The notes beneath the pieces were generated by a model. It saw only the letters and a list, made by a program, of their open reading frames with translations. It had not been told where the DNA came from and did no database searches. From a virus: a stretch of 38,023 nucleotides of DNA. Below are positions 29,508-37,792 of the stretch, one piece after another. Where the stretch lies: IMG/VR virus record IMGVR_UViG_3300031839_000243, positions 1-38,023 of that record. One strand, written 5' to 3'. Every line of letters begins with the position of its first letter. Positions within the stretch are counted from its first letter, which is position 1. A program made the position numbers and the translations under genes.

Positions 29508-30722
29508 ATGAGTTCAGGTGCAGGTGGCGGATCTGGTGGTGGTAATGGTGGCGGATCATCCACTAAACCTTCTGCTCCTCCAGGTGGCGGAGCTACATCA
29601 TTAGGTTCAGGTAGAGATTATTCTCCTCCTTCATCTCCTATTGGAGGTGGAGGTGGCGGTGGTGGTAGAGATTACTCACCTCCAACTGTTGTTGCACCTG
29701 TAGTTTCAACTCCACAAGAAACCTATGATCCAGGACAAGCATATCAAGAAGCTATAGAAAAAATATATTCAGAACCTGTTGTTGTACCTGTAGTATCAAC
29801 TCCACCTGTTGCACCTCCATCAATATTAAATCCACCAACTATAGATAATTCAATAAATACTGCTGTTGCTCCACCATCTGTTTTAAGTCCACCTCCAGAC
29901 ACAAGAGAACAATATTCTACTGAAACTCAATATCAAACAACTCCACAAGCATTAGGTCTAGTTGATGCTGAAGATGAATATTTAGCACCTGATCCAGAAC
30001 ACTTTAATAAAACACAAAAAGAAATTAATAAAAAAATTAATGAATCTAAAAAAGAAGGTAATTATGATGTTGAATTAACTAAGGAAGAATATGAACAATT
30101 TAATAAAGATTTAAATGAATATTATGGAACTGAAGATGTTAAATACGAACCTTATGGTAGAGCTGGTAAAGGAACTGTAAATCTTGCATTTGGTGAACAT
30201 TGGCAAAATTTAGGAATGCAATATCCAGCTTTAAAGTTATCTCCTACTGCTAGATTTTTAGGAGCTTTAGGTAGAAATGTAAATGAATATTTAACAAGTG
30301 ATTATGGAACTGGTCAATATGGTGGTGCTGGAACTATGGGTAGCAGTTATGCTGTTGATAGAGGTGGATTACTAGGTAGATTGGGAATGACTTCTGGAAC
30401 TGGTGGACAAGATGGTATGATTGATACAGGTGGTGATGCCACTACAACAACTCAACCAACTACAACTGCACCTACTACAACCTTACCGCCATCTATGGTA
30501 AATCAATATTTTGCTAATATGGGAGATATGGGAAATGCTTTAAGTTCTCAATTGCAAACAGATTATAATAATGCTAAAAATAGTATTAATAGCATTTTGG
30601 GTATTACACCCCCAAGTCAGCAATTTGGCTATTCTGCTGATCCCTATGGCGGTTTAATGGCTAGTAATTTAACAACCAACCCATATAATATAGATTATTT
30701 AAGGAGATTAGGATTAATATAA
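29508..30722 (+). CDS. Gly/Pro-rich virion protein
   Basis: The 404-aa protein has a disordered N-terminal third: poly-Gly tracts (residues 4-60), two GRDYSPP repeats and Pro/Val-rich repeats (VVVPVVSTPPVAPPSI). A charged helical middle (EHFNKTQKEINKKINESKKE) and a Gly/Thr-rich C-terminal half follow. It lies between the ejection-type proteins with ribosome site AAGGAG. Such disordered proteins are common internal virion components, but no family is recognised. Confidence 0.6.
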   Translation: MSSGAGGGSGGGNGGGSSTKPSAPPGGGATSLGSGRDYSPPSSPIGGGGGGGGRDYSPPTVVAPVVSTPQETYDPGQAYQEAIEKIYSEPVVVPVVSTPPVAPPSILNPPTIDNSINTAVAPPSVLSPPPDTREQYSTETQYQTTPQALGLVDAEDEYLAPDPEHFNKTQKEINKKINESKKEGNYDVELTKEEYEQFNKDLNEYYGTEDVKYEPYGRAGKGTVNLAFGEHWQNLGMQYPALKLSPTARFLGALGRNVNEYLTSDYGTGQYGGAGTMGSSYAVDRGGLLGRLGMTSGTGGQDGMIDTGGDATTTTQPTTTAPTTTLPPSMVNQYFANMGDMGNALSSQLQTDYNNAKNSINSILGITPPSQQFGYSADPYGGLMASNLTTNPYNIDYLRRLGLI

Positions 30723-31735
30723 TGATAAACAATTTAAGAAAAAGATATGAACAATTACAAGGTTTATTAAATACTGGTATGAATCAATCTGGTGGACTTT
30801 TAGGTAATATACCTCAAGGTGCTATATTAGGTTCAGCAATATTTGGTCAAGGTATTCAAGGTAAAGATCCTTTTTCTGCTTTACTTCCTGCTGCTATGCA
30901 AACAGCACAATTACAAAAATATTTAACTCCTAAAGAATCTTTTAGACAATTAACTGATGCTGAAAAACAATTAAGAGGATTGCCAATTGATAAACAATTT
31001 CAGATTGGTGCAAATAATAAAATTATGCAAATAGGAGGTTCTGGAACAAATGTAACTGTTAATACTCCACCTCCAGAAACTTCTGAAGAAAAAGAATTAG
31101 GTAAAATATTTGGTGAAGAATTTAGAGATATTAATAAAGCAGGAAATTTAGCAAATATTAATGACCAAAAACTAGATATTTTAATGACTTTAAATGAAAG
31201 TGAAAATCTAGAATCTGGAAAATTTGGGGAATTAAGAACAGAGGTACAAAAATTTGCTGAGGAATTTGGTTTTGATCCAGGATTACAAGACACAACTGTT
31301 GCTGAATTAGTTGCTGGTGTATCTGGGGGATTGGTTTTAGATGGATTGCAAAAATTTTCTGGAGCTATTTCTGATGGAGAAAGAAATTATACAAAATCAA
31401 TAACAGCAGGTTTATCAACTACGAAAGAAGGAAATAGATATTTATTACAAATAAACAAAAGACAAAATGAATTAGCAAAAGAATTTAGTAATGTTGCTAA
31501 TGAATGGATTAGTAGAAATGGTGGTTTATCTAAAAAAGATAAAGAACTAGGTTCTTGGGGATCTTATAAAAAAAAATGGCATGAAGCTAATCCATTAATC
31601 AATCCTGAAATGAAAACAAAATTAACAGAATTATCTAAAACAGTAGATCCAGAATTTGCTAACAATATAATTACTAGAAAAAATGGTAAAAAATATGTCT
31701 ATATAAATGGTAATTATGAAGAATTAAATTATTAA
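30722..31735 (+). CDS. Putative ejection protein
   Basis: The 337-aa protein has an N-terminal Gly/Ala-rich part (GNIPQGAILGSAIFGQGIQG) and a helical body. The body contains VAGVSGGLVLDGLQKFSGAI and SDGERNYTKSITAGLSTTKE followed by EGNRYLLQINKRQNELAKEF. This pattern (KxxGxxSDxExxxxxxxxxxLxxxxEGN) recurs in internal virion proteins of many marine and enteric podoviruses. It overlaps the previous gene by TAATG. Confidence 0.66.
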   Translation: MINNLRKRYEQLQGLLNTGMNQSGGLLGNIPQGAILGSAIFGQGIQGKDPFSALLPAAMQTAQLQKYLTPKESFRQLTDAEKQLRGLPIDKQFQIGANNKIMQIGGSGTNVTVNTPPPETSEEKELGKIFGEEFRDINKAGNLANINDQKLDILMTLNESENLESGKFGELRTEVQKFAEEFGFDPGLQDTTVAELVAGVSGGLVLDGLQKFSGAISDGERNYTKSITAGLSTTKEGNRYLLQINKRQNELAKEFSNVANEWISRNGGLSKKDKELGSWGSYKKKWHEANPLINPEMKTKLTELSKTVDPEFANNIITRKNGKKYVYINGNYEELNY

Positions 31736-31742
31736 GGTTAAT

Positions 31743-34130
31743 ATGGCAGTAACTGATCCAAAATTAATCAAAGAACTAGACGAACTAAGATTAAAAAATG
31801 TTAAATCTGATATTAAAGGTAGTGGAAAACAGGTTACTGATCCAGATTTAATTAAAGAATTAGACGATATAAGATTACAAAATACTTTTAAAGGTAAAAT
31901 AACAAAAGCATCTAATGCAGTTGCTGATTTTTTTTCTGGAACAAAAAAAACAGAATTTCCTGATATGCCAGAAATAGGAGAATATACTGGTGAAGGTTCA
32001 TTAGCTGTAGCAACTGGATTATTAATCACCCCAAATCAAAAATCTCAAGCACAAATAATTCAATCACAAATTCCAGATTCTAAAATATTTAAAGATAGAT
32101 TTGATAATCTTATTGTTACTATGCCAGATGGTAAAAATTTTTATCTTAATAAACCAGGTGCTTCTCAACAAGATGTTTTACAAACTACTTCACAAATACT
32201 ATCTTATATTCCAGGTTACTCTTGGGCGATGAAAAAAGCAGGTAAATCTTATTTTAAAAAAGCTATGCTTTCAGGTGTTACTGGTGGTGGAACATCTTTA
32301 GCTCAAGATATTGCAGTAATGCCTTTAGGTAGTAAAGAAATAGATGTAACAAGAGCAGCTATATCTTCAGCAGTTCCTGTAGTATTTGAGGGTGTTGTTA
32401 GTCCAGTAGTAGGTGGGGTATGGAAAAAAATTATGGGTAATCCAAGTTTTACAAAAACAATTACAAAACTAGAAAATGGAAAAGAGGTTAAACAACTTGT
32501 TTTAAATAAAAGAGGTGAAAAAGCAGCAGAGGCAGCAGGAATAGATGTAACAAAAGTTAATGAAAAATTTATAAAAGAATTTACAGAAAAATTATCACAA
32601 GGCGAAACACCAGCTATTGCTGGATCACAAGCAGGTGCAGGTAAATTTGAATTCAATCTTTCAAGAGCACAAGCAGCAGGAGATGAGGAAGGTATTGCTT
32701 TATTATTTGAAGCAGCTAAAGGTAGTTATGGTAAAGAACCTCAAATTCAAGCACAAGCATTTTTAAAACAACAAGGTATTGATATAGAAAATTCAGCATC
32801 TAATCTTATTAAAAGATTTGATAAAGGACAATTTGATATAGAAACAATTGAAGAAGCTGGTCAAAATATAATTCAAGGTTTAGAAAAAAGATTTACTACT
32901 GCATCAAATAATGTTGAAACAGCTTATAATTTTATAGATAAAGATGGTGTATTTCAAGCATCCAATAGTAACATAGATGAACTTATTGCATCAGTTTCTA
33001 AAGGGATTAAAGAAAAAACAGGTATAATTGATAAAGAACTTACTCCAGCAACTGTAAAAGCTCAAAAAGTAATTAAAGATTTTGTAACTAAATACAAACC
33101 TAAAAAAATACCTAAAAACGAAAAAAAAATAAAAAAAATAAAACCTGCTACTTTTAATGAATTTATAATTATGAATAGAAAATTAAATTCCATATATAAG
33201 GCAGGATCTAATAATACAGATAGAGCTGGTGTTAATGCTGTAATTAAAGAGTGGAAAAAATTTGTAGATGATAATGTTGACAATATTTTATTTAGTCCTG
33301 ATAAAGGTGGAGTTGAGGCTTTAAAAAAAGCAAATCAACTAGCTAGTGAAAAATTTAAATTATTTGACATTAATGATATTAAAGTAAATGGATTAAAAAT
33401 TAATGATAAAGCTGGTAAAGTTGTTATGAAAATATTAAATGATCCAGATATAACTCCAAATAAAGCAATTGACTATATTTTTGGTAGAGCAAATTTAGGA
33501 AAATCAAGCGATTCGATGTCTATAATAAAAAGATTAAAAACTGTATTTGGTGTAGAAAATAAAGAGTTACAAAAACAAGCATCAAAAAATAAAGATTTTC
33601 AATCATTAAGAACAGCTTCTTGGGAAAAATTAGTTAGAGATTCTAGTAAAAATGGTAAATTTAGTTCTAAATCTTTTTACAATAATTGGAAAACTTTAAA
33701 ACAAAAAAACAAAGATTTACTTGAAGAATTATTTGAACCAAAAGAAATAAAATTGATAGATGAATTTGCTGATGAAGTAGAAAAAACATTTAAAGGAAGT
33801 TTAGTAAATGCTTCTAATACAGCTTCTGCCATGTCAAGAATCATACAACAAGTCGGCAGAGGTCTAGGTGGAATTTTAGGATTTAAATTTGCTAATATTC
33901 AAGGTTTATTAGTTTTTAGAGGTGCATTTGATAGAGCAAGAGATATTATTTCACAAAAATCTGCTGCTAATCTAGTTAATAGAGAATTATCACCTTTATT
34001 TGGATCTACTGCTAGTCCAAAAATTTCAGCTCCATTAACTGCTGGTGTTAATCAATTAATTGAAAAATATAGAATAAGAGGTGCAAATCAATTACCAGAA
34101 AGTTTAGCAAACAGATATAGTAGATATTAA
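31743..34130 (+). CDS. Large internal virion / ejection protein
   Basis: The 795-aa protein opens with two copies of a TDPxLIKELDxxRLxN repeat (residues 3-18 and 37-51), a known start of podovirus ejection proteins. A hydrophobic segment (EGSLAVATGLLITP), a large charged helical body and an Ala/Gly-rich membrane-like part near the end (MSRIIQQVGRGLGGILGFKF) follow. There is no lysozyme motif. It probably leaves the virion to line a channel across the periplasm. Confidence 0.72.
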   Translation: MAVTDPKLIKELDELRLKNVKSDIKGSGKQVTDPDLIKELDDIRLQNTFKGKITKASNAVADFFSGTKKTEFPDMPEIGEYTGEGSLAVATGLLITPNQKSQAQIIQSQIPDSKIFKDRFDNLIVTMPDGKNFYLNKPGASQQDVLQTTSQILSYIPGYSWAMKKAGKSYFKKAMLSGVTGGGTSLAQDIAVMPLGSKEIDVTRAAISSAVPVVFEGVVSPVVGGVWKKIMGNPSFTKTITKLENGKEVKQLVLNKRGEKAAEAAGIDVTKVNEKFIKEFTEKLSQGETPAIAGSQAGAGKFEFNLSRAQAAGDEEGIALLFEAAKGSYGKEPQIQAQAFLKQQGIDIENSASNLIKRFDKGQFDIETIEEAGQNIIQGLEKRFTTASNNVETAYNFIDKDGVFQASNSNIDELIASVSKGIKEKTGIIDKELTPATVKAQKVIKDFVTKYKPKKIPKNEKKIKKIKPATFNEFIIMNRKLNSIYKAGSNNTDRAGVNAVIKEWKKFVDDNVDNILFSPDKGGVEALKKANQLASEKFKLFDINDIKVNGLKINDKAGKVVMKILNDPDITPNKAIDYIFGRANLGKSSDSMSIIKRLKTVFGVENKELQKQASKNKDFQSLRTASWEKLVRDSSKNGKFSSKSFYNNWKTLKQKNKDLLEELFEPKEIKLIDEFADEVEKTFKGSLVNASNTASAMSRIIQQVGRGLGGILGFKFANIQGLLVFRGAFDRARDIISQKSAANLVNRELSPLFGSTASPKISAPLTAGVNQLIEKYRIRGANQLPESLANRYSRY

Positions 34131-34132
34131 TT

Positions 34133-34339
34133 ATGGACAATTTATCTTTAGAAAACGAAAAAAAGATTATTAAACTTGAAGGCGAATTGAGCTTGATTCA
34201 CCACAAGATAGACACTATAAAAGATAACCACCTACATCATATAGATTTAAGGATAAACAATATATATAAAATATTATGGTTCGTAGCAGCACTAAGTATA
34301 ACAAGTCTAGTAAATCTAGTGCTGACTCTAATAAGATAA
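34133..34339 (+). CDS. XhlA-like coiled-coil membrane protein of the lysis region
   Basis: The 68-aa protein is a coiled coil (KKIIKLEGELSLIHHKIDTI) followed by one membrane span (ILWFVAALSITSLVNLVLTL). The arrangement is that of XhlA/small holin-associated proteins. It is the first of the lysis cassette. Its last 64 bases are shared with the next gene in another frame. Confidence 0.68.
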   Translation: MDNLSLENEKKIIKLEGELSLIHHKIDTIKDNHLHHIDLRINNIYKILWFVAALSITSLVNLVLTLIR

Positions 34340-34644
34340 TCTCTGACAGACAAAAAAAAACATCAATTAAAGGAACTGTAGGCGAATACGAAGCAATCGC
34401 AAAGCTGACAAGAGAAGGATATTATGTCGCCAAAAGCTGTGATCCTGCTTGTCCTTTTGATATTGTTATCGTTGATAAAAATGGTAAAATACAACTCATA
34501 GATATAAAAACAAATACCTACTATAAAAAATTTAGAGGTAAGAAATTAAAAGATAAGCCTAAAGGCTCATATAAAATTCATAGAAGTCCTACAAAACAAC
34601 AGAAGAAGTTAGGCATAAAGTTAATGATGGTAGATTATGATTGA
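34276..34644 (+). CDS. Holliday-junction-resolvase-like PD-(D/E)XK nuclease
   Basis: The 122-aa protein has the Hjc-type core: KGTVGEYEAIAKLTREGYYV (Glu37), PFDIVIVD (Asp62) and IQLIDIKTN (Asp76, Lys78). These make the E...D...DxK metal site. The first 30 residues are Ser/Lys-rich and overlap the preceding membrane-protein gene, so the true start may be later. It would cut branched DNA before packaging. Its position inside the lysis region is unusual for such an enzyme. Confidence 0.76.
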   Translation: MVRSSTKYNKSSKSSADSNKIISDRQKKTSIKGTVGEYEAIAKLTREGYYVAKSCDPACPFDIVIVDKNGKIQLIDIKTNTYYKKFRGKKLKDKPKGSYKIHRSPTKQQKKLGIKLMMVDYD

Positions 34645-34753
34645 TAATATTATTTATAGATTGTTTGGAATGATAGATAGATTCTTTGGTTATCTATTTG
34701 ATAAGTTCATATCTGACGATCCAAGACTTAAAAAGAAAAAGAAAAAAAAATGA
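34637..34753 (+). CDS. 38-aa amphipathic peptide with poly-Lys tail
   Basis: The peptide has an aromatic amphipathic helix (MIDNIIYRLFGMIDRFFGYL), then ISDDPRL and seven Lys in a row. ATG and TGA overlap both neighbours. It resembles membrane-active amphipathic peptides in composition, but function is unknown. It shares the poly-Lys ending with the genes at 37283-37792. Confidence 0.58.
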   Translation: MIDNIIYRLFGMIDRFFGYLFDKFISDDPRLKKKKKKK

Positions 34754-34914
34754 GAGATACTAAAGTTTTAGAGTCGTTCAAGAAACACACAGAAAAGAAA
34801 TTAAAAGAGATGAATATATTTAAAAATCTTAAAAAAGAAGTAGAACATGGTGCTAATGGTACTCAAGACTATGTAATTAAAAAAGGTATTAACAAAGGCA
34901 AAGTAGCTAAATAA
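34750..34914 (+). CDS. 54-aa basic helical protein
   Basis: The frame reads MRDTKVLESFKKHTEKKLKE, then a second charged helix and GTQDYVIKKGINKGKVAK. It is coupled to the previous gene by ATGA. No family is recognised; it is basic and soluble by composition. Confidence 0.58.
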   Translation: MRDTKVLESFKKHTEKKLKEMNIFKNLKKEVEHGANGTQDYVIKKGINKGKVAK

Positions 34915-34929
34915 TTTATGAGGATAAAT

Positions 34930-35001
34930 ATGAACTATTACTTTACAGGGATGTTGATATTAGGATTTGTGTTTTTAGCACTTTGTATGAAACCATTATG
35001 A
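34930..35001 (+). CDS. 23-aa single-span membrane peptide
   Basis: The peptide is MNYYFTGMLILGFVFLALCM followed by KPL, with GAGG ahead of the ATG. It is almost all membrane span with a Cys near the end. It could be a lysis-related peptide. An earlier in-frame ATG at 34918 would add four residues. The call rests on ribosome site, composition and ATGA overlap with the next gene. Confidence 0.5.
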   Translation: MNYYFTGMLILGFVFLALCMKPL

Positions 35002-35372
35002 AAATAAGTGAAAATACAAATATTGGATTACCACTTAGAAACTTAATAGGTTTAATTAGTGCCATCGTTATTGGTGCTTGGTTTGCATTTGGTGTAATAG
35101 AAAGATTAAATAGATTAGAAACTAAAAATCAATTATTTGAGAAAGATTTACTTGAGGCTAGTATTCAAAAACCAATAGACCAAGAGCAATTTATGCTATT
35201 AGAACATATTGCAGAGGGTTTAGAAAAACTTACAATTAGAGTTGATGACATGATGAATAACAAGGTTAATATTGATAGACTACAACAAGATGTTGAAAGA
35301 CTTAGAATTGATACAGAAAAATTAAAAGATTCTGTTAGAGCCAATATTGGTAAATTAAATGGAGATCACTAA
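34998..35372 (+). CDS. Membrane-anchored coiled-coil protein of the lysis cassette
   Basis: The 124-aa protein (ATG 34998, coupled by ATGA) has one membrane span (LIGLISAIVIGAWFAFGVIE). A long coiled coil (EKLTIRVDDMMNNKVNIDRL, VERLRIDTEKLKDSV) reaches to the C terminus. This shape suits a spanin-like or holin-partner protein that connects the inner membrane to the periplasm. The specific role is inferred from position. Confidence 0.66.
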   Translation: MKISENTNIGLPLRNLIGLISAIVIGAWFAFGVIERLNRLETKNQLFEKDLLEASIQKPIDQEQFMLLEHIAEGLEKLTIRVDDMMNNKVNIDRLQQDVERLRIDTEKLKDSVRANIGKLNGDH

Positions 35373-35590
35373 TGATAGGTTTAGTATTTGTATTATGTTT
35401 ATTCATAAATGGAGAATTGGTTGAGCATAGAATACAAGATAGTTTATCAACTTGTTTAAAGATGAAAAGAGAAGCTAGTAGAAATATGAACATGGATAAT
35501 AAGCAATTTATGTGTGGTGAAGTACAAGCAGAATTAGAAACAAATATTGATGGTAGTAAAACCATTAAAAAAATTATAGAATCTAAATAA
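35372..35590 (+). CDS. Small exported Cys-pair protein of the lysis region
   Basis: The 72-aa protein has a hydrophobic signal-like start (MIGLVFVLCLFINGELVEHR), then a conserved-looking domain with two Cys (STCLKMKREASRN and QFMCGEVQAEL) and an end TNIDGSKTIKKII. Similar proteins are frequent near lysis genes of marine phages. Export and a disulfide are likely; the function is unknown. Confidence 0.68.
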   Translation: MIGLVFVLCLFINGELVEHRIQDSLSTCLKMKREASRNMNMDNKQFMCGEVQAELETNIDGSKTIKKIIESK

Positions 35591-35592
35591 TT

Positions 35593-35985
35593 ATGTGGTT
35601 AAATATAGCAGCTAAATTAGTTCCTGGAATGATTAAGACTGGTATGTCTATTGCAGCTAATAGAAGAAAAGCAAAAGAGTTAGAATCTGTTGCAGAAATG
35701 AACCATGCACAAAAGATGGCTGATGGACAAATAGAATTTAAAAAAGCTGTAATGAATAATCAGAATCAAGGATGGAAAGATGAGCTGGTTTTGATAATTG
35801 TAGTTTTGCCAATTGTTGTTTTAAGTTGGTCAGTATTTAGTGGAGATCCACAAGCAAAAGAAAAATTAGATTTATTTTTTGAATATTTTAATAACTTTCC
35901 AGAGTTCTATAAATGGCTAGTGCTAGGAATTTTTGGATCAATTTATGGCTTGAAGCCAGGTATGGATTTATTTAAAAAGAAATAA
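35593..35985 (+). CDS. Holin of three TMs, GTA-type
   Basis: The 130-aa protein has a charged N-terminal helix (ANRRKAKELESVAEMNHAQK) and then membrane spans (DELVLIIVVLPIVVLSWSVF, FYKWLVLGIFGSIYGLKPGM). This order fits the GTA_holin_3TM family of marine alphaproteobacterial phages and gene transfer agents. It would make the membrane hole that releases the M15 endolysin at 36587. Confidence 0.76.
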   Translation: MWLNIAAKLVPGMIKTGMSIAANRRKAKELESVAEMNHAQKMADGQIEFKKAVMNNQNQGWKDELVLIIVVLPIVVLSWSVFSGDPQAKEKLDLFFEYFNNFPEFYKWLVLGIFGSIYGLKPGMDLFKKK

Positions 35986-36200
35986 TGTCTGACAATTTAG
36001 AACTGTTAAACGAATATAAAGAACAGATCCGAATACTCAAACAAGAGATTGCTGAGTTGCAGGATGCTGGTAAATCTAAAGATAGTGCTAACAAAAGATG
36101 TTTGCAGAAACTAGAACATCTTAGTCAGGACTTAGAAGAAGCAAACAAAACTATTAAAGACTTAAAAGAAACAAATAAAATGATGTTAGAACACCCATAA
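35985..36200 (+). CDS. Small coiled-coil protein
   Basis: The 71-aa protein is nearly all charged helix with heptad spacing (LLNEYKEQIRILKQEIAELQ, LEHLSQDLEEANKTIKDLKE). It has no membrane span. TAATG overlaps join it to the holin before and the exported protein after. It could modulate lysis, but this is not shown. Confidence 0.62.
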   Translation: MSDNLELLNEYKEQIRILKQEIAELQDAGKSKDSANKRCLQKLEHLSQDLEEANKTIKDLKETNKMMLEHP

Positions 36201-36412
36201 TGAAATTTATCTTAATACTTACCTTGTGTTCATCACTTAATAATTCTTGTATGCAACCGGTAAGTATAGAGCAACTTTATAAATCTCATTATGATTGTGC
36301 TTATGATGGTTATAAAGTTAGTGGTGAAACATTAATTGCTTTTGGTCAAGAAAGAGTAAACCAAGAAAAATTATATATTAGTTTTGTTTGTAAAGAAATG
36401 CAAAAAACTTAA
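36200..36412 (+). CDS. Small exported Cys-rich protein
   Basis: The 70-aa protein begins with a signal-like segment (MKFILILTLCSSLNNSCMQP), which could also be a lipoprotein type. A domain with further Cys follows (SHYDCAYDGYKVSG and ISFVCKEMQ). It is coupled on both sides by TAATG. Function is unknown; it has the same general plan as the proteins at 35372 and 2250. Confidence 0.62.
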   Translation: MKFILILTLCSSLNNSCMQPVSIEQLYKSHYDCAYDGYKVSGETLIAFGQERVNQEKLYISFVCKEMQKT

Positions 36413-36600
36413 TGTGGTGTATAATCTGGAAAAGAGAAGATGATAAATATAGTATGTTTACTAATGTTATCTTTGAGTCCGAAAAAAAAGCTCTAGAATT
36501 TAAAGATAAACAAAAGTCTATGCGTAAAAAACATGATTGCAGAGCAGTCAAATATCATTATAAATATTTTAATGGAGTAAACGAAAATGAAATTAACTGA
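36412..36600 (+). CDS. 62-aa protein, unknown
   Basis: A small mixed protein (MWCIIWKREDDKYSMFTNVI, then ESEKKALEFKDKQKSMRKKH) with a strand-helix pattern. Its 3' end overlaps the endolysin start by 14 bases, and the endolysin ribosome site (GGAG) lies in its coding sequence. Confidence 0.6.
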   Translation: MWCIIWKREDDKYSMFTNVIFESEKKALEFKDKQKSMRKKHDCRAVKYHYKYFNGVNENEIN

Positions 36601-37036
36601 GAACTTTAGCTTAAAAGAGATGACACAATCTCAAACAGCTTTAAAAAATAACATAGATAATGAGCCTAATGCAGAGCAAATAGAGAACCTAAGACAACTT
36701 TGCCAGACTATTTTGCAACCCATCAGAGAGGATTTTCAATTACCAATTAAGATTACCTCTGGTTTTAGATCGCCTGAATTATGTGAATTAATAGGTTCTA
36801 AACCTACCTCACAACATTGTGCTAATGAATGTGCAGCAGCAGATTTTGAAATACCTGGTATAGATAATAAAAAAGTATTTAAACATATAATTGAGAACCT
36901 ACCTTTTGACCAAATAATCTTAGAATATTATGATGAATCTGATATAAATTCAGGTTGGATTCATGTGTCTTGGTCGCCAAATCCTAGAGGACAAGCATTA
37001 ACAAAAGATAAAGAAGGCTATAAGACATGGCAATAG
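36587..37036 (+). CDS. Endolysin, peptidase M15 family
   Basis: The 149-aa protein is a zinc peptidase of the M15_3 type: KITSGFRSPELCELIG, then TSQHCANECAAADFEIPG with His77 and Asp86, and GWIHVSW with His126 as third ligand. It cleaves peptide links in peptidoglycan at the end of infection. The full length of the family is present. There is no signal peptide, so release depends on the holin. Confidence 0.9.
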   Translation: MKLTENFSLKEMTQSQTALKNNIDNEPNAEQIENLRQLCQTILQPIREDFQLPIKITSGFRSPELCELIGSKPTSQHCANECAAADFEIPGIDNKKVFKHIIENLPFDQIILEYYDESDINSGWIHVSWSPNPRGQALTKDKEGYKTWQ

Positions 37037-37266
37037 ATAAGTCTAAAATGAAATGCAACTCACCTAAAAGACAAATATCAGGTGGTAAAAAGTTTGTTGT
37101 TAAAGCTTGTAAAGGTGGTAAAGAAAAGATTATTAGATTTGGGGACGCATCCATGAAGATACGAAAATCAAATCCCAAAGCTAGAAAGAGCTTTAGAGCA
37201 AGACATAAATGTGCTACAGCTAAAGATGTATTTTCTGCAAGATATTGGTCTTGCAAAAAATGGTAA
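37027..37266 (+). CDS. Small basic Cys-containing protein
   Basis: The 79-aa protein (MAIDKSKMKCNSPKRQISGG, KKFVVKACKGGKEKIIRFGD, ARKSFRARHKCATAKDVFSA, ARYWSCKKW) is about one third Lys/Arg with four Cys or more. The layout matches small basic proteins near the right end of marine T7-like and cyanophage genomes. A nucleic-acid or metal-binding role is plausible but not shown. Confidence 0.72.
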   Translation: MAIDKSKMKCNSPKRQISGGKKFVVKACKGGKEKIIRFGDASMKIRKSNPKARKSFRARHKCATAKDVFSARYWSCKKW

Positions 37267-37282
37267 CAACAGGAGATGAACT

Positions 37283-37351
37283 ATGTATATGAAGAAGAAA
37301 AAAGATAAAAAGAAAAAAAGTAAGAAGAAAAATAAAAAGAAAAAGTATTAA
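37283..37351 (+). CDS. 22-aa lysine-rich peptide
   Basis: The frame encodes MYMKKKKDKKKKSKKKNKKK followed by KY, about two-thirds Lys, behind a very good ribosome site (CAGGAGATGAAC). The ribosome site and the group of similar genes downstream support it. Lys codons mix AAA and AAG. It would bind nucleic acid or acidic surfaces. Confidence 0.5.
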   Translation: MYMKKKKDKKKKSKKKNKKKKY

Positions 37352-37362
37352 TAATTAGGAGT

Positions 37363-37377
37363 AGCTGCTAGTCAGCT
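37363..37377. repeat. Small hairpin sharing a decamer with the terminal repeat
   Basis: AGCTG-CTAGT-CAGCT forms a perfect 5-bp stem in the 51-base gap between two Lys-rich genes. Its CTGCTAGTCA (37365-37374) recurs at 37937-37946 (and 4-13), where it also lies in an inverted repeat (TGACT-GCT-AGTCA). This may be chance or a paired site. Confidence 0.35.
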
Positions 37378-37402
37378 GGGAATGTTGGAGGGTTAAAAAA
37401 TT

Positions 37403-37525
37403 ATGCCATTTAGTAAATACAGTAAGAAACAAAAAAAATTAGCAAGAGTTGCACCACCAAGAGATAAGATTACTGGTGCTGACTTTAAAGCTATGAAGAA
37501 AAAAAAGAAGAAGAAAAAGAAATGA
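37403..37525 (+). CDS. 40-aa basic protein with poly-Lys tail
   Basis: The protein starts MPFSKYSKKQKKLARVAPPR and continues DKITGADFKAM followed by nine Lys. The core YSKKQKKLAxVAPPRxKITGADF is a pattern I recognise from small proteins near the end of marine podovirus genomes, which supports real coding. Its stop overlaps the next ATG. Confidence 0.68.
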   Translation: MPFSKYSKKQKKLARVAPPRDKITGADFKAMKKKKKKKKK

Positions 37526-37665
37526 TGAAATCAATTAAACCACCTAAAGGTTATCATTGGATGAAAAAAGGCAACTCTTATAAACTTATGAAGGGTACTT
37601 ACAAACCACATAAAGGAGCTGTTAAAACAGCTAAGTTTTCAGTACAAAAAAGACATTATGGCTAA
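37522..37665 (+). CDS. 47-aa basic protein
   Basis: The protein reads MMKSIKPPKGYHWMKKGNSY, then KLMKGTYKPHKGAVKTAKFS and ends RHYG. It is basic, with repeated K-P-x-K-G motifs. ATGATG gives two possible starts (37522 or 37525). Similar small basic proteins (PPKGYHWMKxGxxYxLMKG) occur in related marine phages. Function is unknown. Confidence 0.68.
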   Translation: MMKSIKPPKGYHWMKKGNSYKLMKGTYKPHKGAVKTAKFSVQKRHYG

Positions 37666-37792
37666 ATTGTGTGCAAAAGGTAAGAGAGCTGCTAAGAGAA
37701 AGTTTAAAGTATATCCTAGTGCTTATGCTAATATGTATGCAGCAGGAGTTTGCTCTGGCAGAATAAAACCTAAGAAGAAAAAGAAAAAATGA
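37658..37792 (+). CDS. 44-aa basic protein with poly-Lys tail
   Basis: The protein reads MAKLCAKGKRAAKRKFKVYP, then SAYANMYAAGVCSGRI and ends KPKKKKKK. The core KRKFKVYPSAYANMYAxxVC is a well-known small-protein motif in marine podoviruses and cyanophages. It overlaps both neighbours by a few bases. It is strongly basic; the function is unknown. Confidence 0.72.
   Translation: MAKLCAKGKRAAKRKFKVYPSAYANMYAAGVCSGRIKPKKKKKK

Noticed and set aside
34637-34753. A toxin-antitoxin pair made of the 38-aa and 54-aa genes
   Set aside because: The amphipathic peptide and basic protein are coupled, but neither resembles a known toxin or antitoxin and the position in the lysis cassette gives a simpler explanation.
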